Shown: one piece after another, positions 32,297-35,887 of the stretch
How the letters are laid out: every line of letters starts with the position of its first letter
Numbering within the stretch: position 1 is the stretch's first letter
The notes under the pieces: model-generated
Seen by the model: the letters and a program-made list of their open reading frames with translations, nothing else
Told to the model about the DNA's origin: nothing
Database searches by the model: none
Origin: Bacteroidales bacterium
GTDB taxonomy: Bacteria; Bacteroidota; Bacteroidia; Bacteroidales; Bacteroidaceae
Assembly: GCA_015060835.1 (NCBI GenBank)
Contig: SUXT01000017.1
Span: 1-35,887 of the forward strand
Direction: 5' to 3'
DNA: 35,887 nt
Position numbers and translations under genes: made by a program

Positions 32297-34885
32297 CTAT
32301 TTCTTGGGTGATATTTTAGTTTTTCCGCTGCCCAATTTACCTTTCGGGGTGATGGTGGATGCGTCGGCTTCCATTATGTGGCAGCGGCCGTTGTTATAGA
32401 ATGTTGCTTTGGCATTGCCCTCGGCATCGGTGCGCAGAAGCGGATTCCAATAGAGTGTACGGCGGTAGTCTGTTTCGCCGGGCAGGGGGGCGTTCTTGTA
32501 GTCGGGTGAGAAGAATTCCCTTACGGTGGAGTAGCCTTCGACATATGTTGCGCGTTGTCCTTTCATGTCGTAGGTTACCGCTGTGCGTTTGCGGGGATAG
32601 ATGAGGGCAAGGTATTTCTTTTCGTTTGCGCTGTGATTGATGAGGTCTATCAGCGGGCTGTCGGGGTACATGTTCTTGTGCGACAGGCGCAGATGCCGGT
32701 AGGCGAATGGGTTGTTGAAGAATAGGATGTATTCGACTTCTTCGAGGTCTATAAGGCCGGAGTATTGCGGGGGGATGGTCGAACCCCACACACTGCCTTC
32801 GAAGCGCATGGGTATGTAGGTTATCGGTGTGTTCTTGTAGCTCATGATGTTTGTAGTGTGCTCTTCGTCCATGAAGCGGGGAGCCTTTTCGAGCAGGTAT
32901 TGGTTGACATTGCCGAGTAGTTCGCCTTTGTCGTACATTGCTTCGCTCTCTTCCCGTACATAGTAGGCTTCACAGTCGAGATAATTTTCTTGCTCTTTTA
33001 TTTCAATGCCGGGGAGCACAAGGAAGTCCTGTACTTGTGTGGCTTTGTCGAGTGGTTTTGTCGATGTGGGGTAGTGCACTATAGGGTTGGGCGTGTTTGT
33101 CTCCCATAGGGCGTAGATGCGCTTTTGCGACATGGGGGCACGGTTTATCTTTATGCGGGCATCCTTTTTCAGTCGTTCTTCGTTGTCTCCATTTTCATCT
33201 TCTTTTGATAGGAAAAGCATCAGGTGCCAGTCGTCGTAGAAGTCTTCGAGTTTGAAGTTGAATTCTCCCTTTTCGTTGGTTGTTACGCTTTGGCTTTGTA
33301 CATACTTGCCGTCGGGCGAGAAGGCTCGCATCCTTACTTTTATGTCTTTCAGCGGTTTATTGTAGGATAGGGCATATACTTCGCCGTCGATGGTTATGCC
33401 GTCTTCGAGGTAGTTTGTTATCTTGAATGGCTTTGTGCCTGCCATAGTCTCCCAACCGTAGCGGCGCCAGCCTTGCACGAGCATCAGGTTGTCGAGGGCA
33501 CGCAGATGTTCCCCGTCGTTGCTTTCGAAGTAGTATTCGGGATTGGAGATGTAGCCTTTGAGGTCGCTTGAGAGTAGCAGGTCGGTGCAGATGTTGTCGC
33601 TGTAGTTGCCACCGTTCTCTACATCGCCGTCGCGTACGGCAAGGCTTATGTAGGTCTCAATGGGGGTGCCTTCGCGGTCGGTTACTTTGGCATTGAGGTT
33701 TACCTTTTCAAAAGGTTTGTATGCGGGTTTGTCGGTGCTGATGCTTATGTTTATGCCGTTGGGCAGGTTGTTGTGCGAGAAGAATAGGCGTTCGGCTACT
33801 ATTTTTCCTTTTTCGGTAAAGAGTGTGAGCTGTTGTACGCCGGCGGGCATCTTGCTCTTGTCGATTGTGATGCGTGCTTTGTCGCCTTCCCAGCGTAAGG
33901 TGTCGAAGTAGGTGAGTATTCCTCGGCAGATGATGGTTGCTCCTATGGTTTCGGGATGTACTCCGCTGCGTGCTATTTCGGCTTCGAGATTCTGCTCCTG
34001 CATGTTGTCGATGCTTAGTGTATAGCCTTTCTTCTCGGCTTTGGGCAGCTTGAAACTCTCTTCCTTGCCGTCGATGGTGAATGTTACTTTGTTGTTGTCG
34101 GCTTCGTTGGGGGTGTGGAGGAAACTGCCCATACCTTCCCTTATGTCAGCTATCTGCTTGCCGTTGATTTGGGCTTTTGTGTCGCTTATGGGCAGGCCTT
34201 TGTTATCGGTTATCCTGAAGCCTATGCGCGATTGGATGCCCTCAACGAGTGCTCCGCCTTCGGGGTAGAATTCTACTGTCGGGTTGTTCTGTTTCTTGCT
34301 CTTTTTGCGTACTTCGGTGGAGCGAGTGGTGTTGGTGGTGGTGAACTGCATCTGTGCGTAGTCGCCATCGGTTTCGGGTGCATCGTAGACGGGGAATACG
34401 CGCGAGAAGTAGCAACCTTCGCCGAAGTTCTGCATTTCGCGGGTGTATGCCCTCACTTCGTAGAATCCTGAGCGGAGGGCATTTATTACGTTTATCTTGT
34501 TCGAGAAGCCTTCGGAGAAGGTCTCGCTTCGGCCTATGAGGTCGAGGTTGCCGTAACAGCGGCCGGCTACTATTTTCAGCTTTTTCGATGCTACAATGTC
34601 GCCGTCGGGGGTGAGCAGTTCCACATACAGTATCTTGCTCTTTGCTATCGGCAACAGTGTGCCTGCGTCCACAACGTAGGCACTGAACCATATTGTCTCG
34701 CCCAGATAGTAGGCTTTGTTGTCGAAGTGCAGGAATACCTTTTCCTGAGGGCAGTTTTTGTTGAAGGCTGCTATGTGTGCGGCGAATTCCCTAAGGCGGG
34801 TGTATGGACTTTCCTGTGCTTGGGTGTGTGTGCCACCAAACAGTATTGTTGCTGCTATTGTCAGCGTCAGTAGGTTCTTTTTCAT
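32297..34885 (-). CDS. Exported macroglobulin (MG2)-like multidomain protein
   Basis: An 862-residue protein with a signal peptide (MKKNLLTLTIAATILFGGTHTQA). The first mature domain has the MG2-like KVFLHFDNKAYYLGETIWFSAYV, and a second occurrence of the motif is ISISTDKPAYKPFEKVNLN near residue 375. A carboxypeptidase-regulatory-like segment follows at about residues 500-560 (GEVYALSYNKPLKDIKVRMR). The C-terminal RTLYWNPLLRTDAEGNAKATFYNN is a recurrent end in this Bacteroidota family. There is no thioester motif, so it is not a protease-trapping alpha-2-macroglobulin. Function unknown; an envelope role is likely. It is the first gene of the three-gene unit with the phosphoesterase and ThuA genes. 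Confidence 0.82.
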   Translation of the reverse strand: MKKNLLTLTIAATILFGGTHTQAQESPYTRLREFAAHIAAFNKNCPQEKVFLHFDNKAYYLGETIWFSAYVVDAGTLLPIAKSKILYVELLTPDGDIVASKKLKIVAGRCYGNLDLIGRSETFSEGFSNKINVINALRSGFYEVRAYTREMQNFGEGCYFSRVFPVYDAPETDGDYAQMQFTTTNTTRSTEVRKKSKKQNNPTVEFYPEGGALVEGIQSRIGFRITDNKGLPISDTKAQINGKQIADIREGMGSFLHTPNEADNNKVTFTIDGKEESFKLPKAEKKGYTLSIDNMQEQNLEAEIARSGVHPETIGATIICRGILTYFDTLRWEGDKARITIDKSKMPAGVQQLTLFTEKGKIVAERLFFSHNNLPNGINISISTDKPAYKPFEKVNLNAKVTDREGTPIETYISLAVRDGDVENGGNYSDNICTDLLLSSDLKGYISNPEYYFESNDGEHLRALDNLMLVQGWRRYGWETMAGTKPFKITNYLEDGITIDGEVYALSYNKPLKDIKVRMRAFSPDGKYVQSQSVTTNEKGEFNFKLEDFYDDWHLMLFLSKEDENGDNEERLKKDARIKINRAPMSQKRIYALWETNTPNPIVHYPTSTKPLDKATQVQDFLVLPGIEIKEQENYLDCEAYYVREESEAMYDKGELLGNVNQYLLEKAPRFMDEEHTTNIMSYKNTPITYIPMRFEGSVWGSTIPPQYSGLIDLEEVEYILFFNNPFAYRHLRLSHKNMYPDSPLIDLINHSANEKKYLALIYPRKRTAVTYDMKGQRATYVEGYSTVREFFSPDYKNAPLPGETDYRRTLYWNPLLRTDAEGNAKATFYNNGRCHIMEADASTITPKGKLGSGKTKISPKK

Positions 34886-34906
34886 GGTCGTAGCTGTTTA
34901 GTATCG

Positions 34907-34937
34907 CAAATTAAATACAATCAGTCGAGATTTACAA
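34907..34937 (-). promoter_or_regulatory. Candidate promoter for the macroglobulin-like operon
   Basis: On the minus strand TTG (34935-34937), 20 nt, TTAATTTG (34907-34914), which is one base off TAnnTTTG. It lies 21 bases before the start codon. Confidence 0.55.
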
Positions 34938-35094
34938 TGCTTGTTTTGTTATATTTTGTTCTGCTGGGCATGTTTTGTATTATTGGTGTCCGATAAATTC
35001 TGCTTATATGTTGAATGACGCAAGCAAAAGTTTCAAACCCCTCCGTCCTCAAAAACAAGTTTTTGATAGATCTCGCAAGCTCGGCACTCCTTTG

Positions 35095-35162
35095 ATAATA
35101 TCGAAACTATGCTGCGCTCGTTGTAAATGTAAGTAAACTTCCATTCACTCGCTTGCTTTAGC
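35095..35162. repeat. 68-bp hairpin insertion unit (copy 4) flanked by TTTG
   Basis: Bounded by TTTG at 35091-35094 and 35163-35166 and again exactly 68 bp long. It is the reverse complement of copy 3 with substitutions that weaken the central stem. The equivalent site in repeat D (24984-24987) is empty. Confidence 0.78.
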
Positions 35163-35326
35163 TTTGGAAAGCTAAAGCTTTGAATGTTTCTAAATTCGGC
35201 TGCGCTTAAGCAAGCATTGCTCATTACGCAATGTCCTCTTATCCAATAGTGGTTTATGTAAACTGTTGAAAAACAAGGAAAACGACTCTCCCTCTTGGAT
35301 AAGAGGGAGTACCCGAATGGGGGCTA

Positions 35327-35623
35327 ATCTTTGGACACATTTATTTTAAATCGATATTTGCTATATTTCTAAATATCAGCAAAATAGCTTATTGAAAAAA
35401 GTTCCTGCCCTTAAAGGGGAGGTGGATTCAAGCGCGATTAGCGATTGAAGACGGAGGGGTTTTCCTCGCGTAGTACGGTTTATTACAATACGATAGGTAA
35501 AGAACCCCCTCCGAACTTTTTTCTCGGAAAAAAGTTCTCGTCCCCCTTTAAGAGGGACAGCTTTTTTAAGTTTCTTAAAAGAGATTAGCAAAGGTATAAA
35601 AGCTAATAAATGTGTCCAAAGAT
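35327..35623. repeat. Nested repeat unit with 19-bp inverted ends
   Basis: ATCTTTGGACACATTTATT at 35327-35345 is perfectly inverted at 35605-35623, enclosing about 260 bp of the common modules. Related single copies of the end lie at 5672-5686 and near 20173-20186. Confidence 0.65.
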
Positions 35624-35887
35624 AAGGAATGGGGGAGGGAGTTTGACCGAATACACAAGCAATATTTTCAAACTCCTTCATCTTCAAAAACAAGTTTTTG
35701 AATAAATAAAGTTGACATATACAACTTATATCATATAAATTTATTAGTGTCTGGTAAACGTATTTAAGTCGTTTAAAATTCAATATTTAGTAACTACAAG
35801 CCCCAATTCATTATTAAGACAAATTTAAGTCAATGATTGGAACTCCCTCGCCCTGCTAAGCCTCACAAGCTCGGCACTCCTTCTATA

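Larger units (their letters stand above)
34980..35887. repeat. Mosaic intergenic repeat cluster E (continues past the window)
   Basis: This starts with the end motif TTATTGGTGTCCGATAAA (34980-34997) and contains a hairpin insertion unit (35095-35162), a degenerate second one (about 35185-35212) and the CTCCCTCTT/AAGAGGGAG hairpin (35288-35309). It also holds a nested unit with 19-bp inverted ends (35327-35623) and an inverted right-end module starting at 35741. No gene is seen; a 135-codon minus-strand frame across 35376-35783 is made only of repeat sequence. Confidence 0.85.

Noticed and set aside
30352-34885. Polysaccharide utilisation locus
   Set aside because: ThuA, a phosphoesterase and a macroglobulin-like protein form an operon, but there is no SusC/SusD pair, glycoside hydrolase or sensor regulator.
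35376-35783. 135-codon minus-strand open frame, and similar short frames at 5542-6212, 20021-20419 and 30021-30243
   Set aside because: They are composed of the recurrent palindromic modules, and the same DNA gives open frames in either strand; no start signals or family matches are seen.

Overview
The window looks like chromosomal DNA from a member of the order Bacteroidales (Bacteroidota). Supporting signs are the SecD-SecF fusion, the long NusB, and the run nusB / yajC / YbbR-like / coaE / DUF5606 with a DUF3276 gene diverging from it. Further signs are a FAS1 lipoprotein with a Bacteroidota-type surface export signal, a DUF4923 protein, a C-terminal sorting-like domain on a 1195-residue secreted protein, and promoters of the form TTG, about 20 nt, TAnnTTTG. 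I cannot name a genus. No tRNA, rRNA, CRISPR array, transposase or phage gene is visible.

Layout. 2-3365 (+): end of a heavy-metal-type RND pump, then priA. 3443-5482 (+): FAS1 lipoprotein with its own promoter and terminator. 5580-6333: repeat cluster A. 6394-9351 (-): secDF. 9562-11140 (-): two overlapping rhomboid protease genes. 11374-11646 (+): HU, sharing a bidirectional terminator with the four-gene minus-strand run OPT transporter / SpmA-SpmB fusion / phosphoesterase / ybeY (11722-16526), preceded by a secreted C1 peptidase (16620-18038). 18431-19354 (+): AraC-family regulator. 19358-20556: repeat cluster C. 20630-24217 (-): 1195-residue secreted protein. 24640-25195: a 263-bp inverted-repeat element and repeat cluster D. 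25236-25619 (-): DUF3276. 25893-29257 (+): nusB, yajC, YbbR-like, coaE, DUF5606. 29300-29944 (+): DUF4923. 30036-30334: repeat unit B. 30352-34885 (-): macroglobulin-like protein, phosphoesterase and ThuA lipoprotein operon. 34980-35887: repeat cluster E, running off the window.

The genes are mostly housekeeping (replication restart, secretion, transcription antitermination, CoA synthesis, rRNA maturation, nucleoid protein) plus envelope functions. The unusual content is between the genes. About 3-4 kb of intergenic DNA is a mosaic of short palindromic modules that recur in five clusters, mostly between convergent genes. Comparing copies inside the window gives filled and empty versions of the same sites. 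These show (i) a 189-bp inverted-repeat element inserted at TATA, (ii) a 68-69-bp hairpin unit inserted repeatedly at CAAA with target duplication, and (iii) a 263-bp inverted-repeat element, one end of which recurs alone at 6291 and carries a promoter-like sequence. No coding capacity is visible in any of them, so they look non-autonomous. This layered repeat system is the best candidate for something undescribed here.
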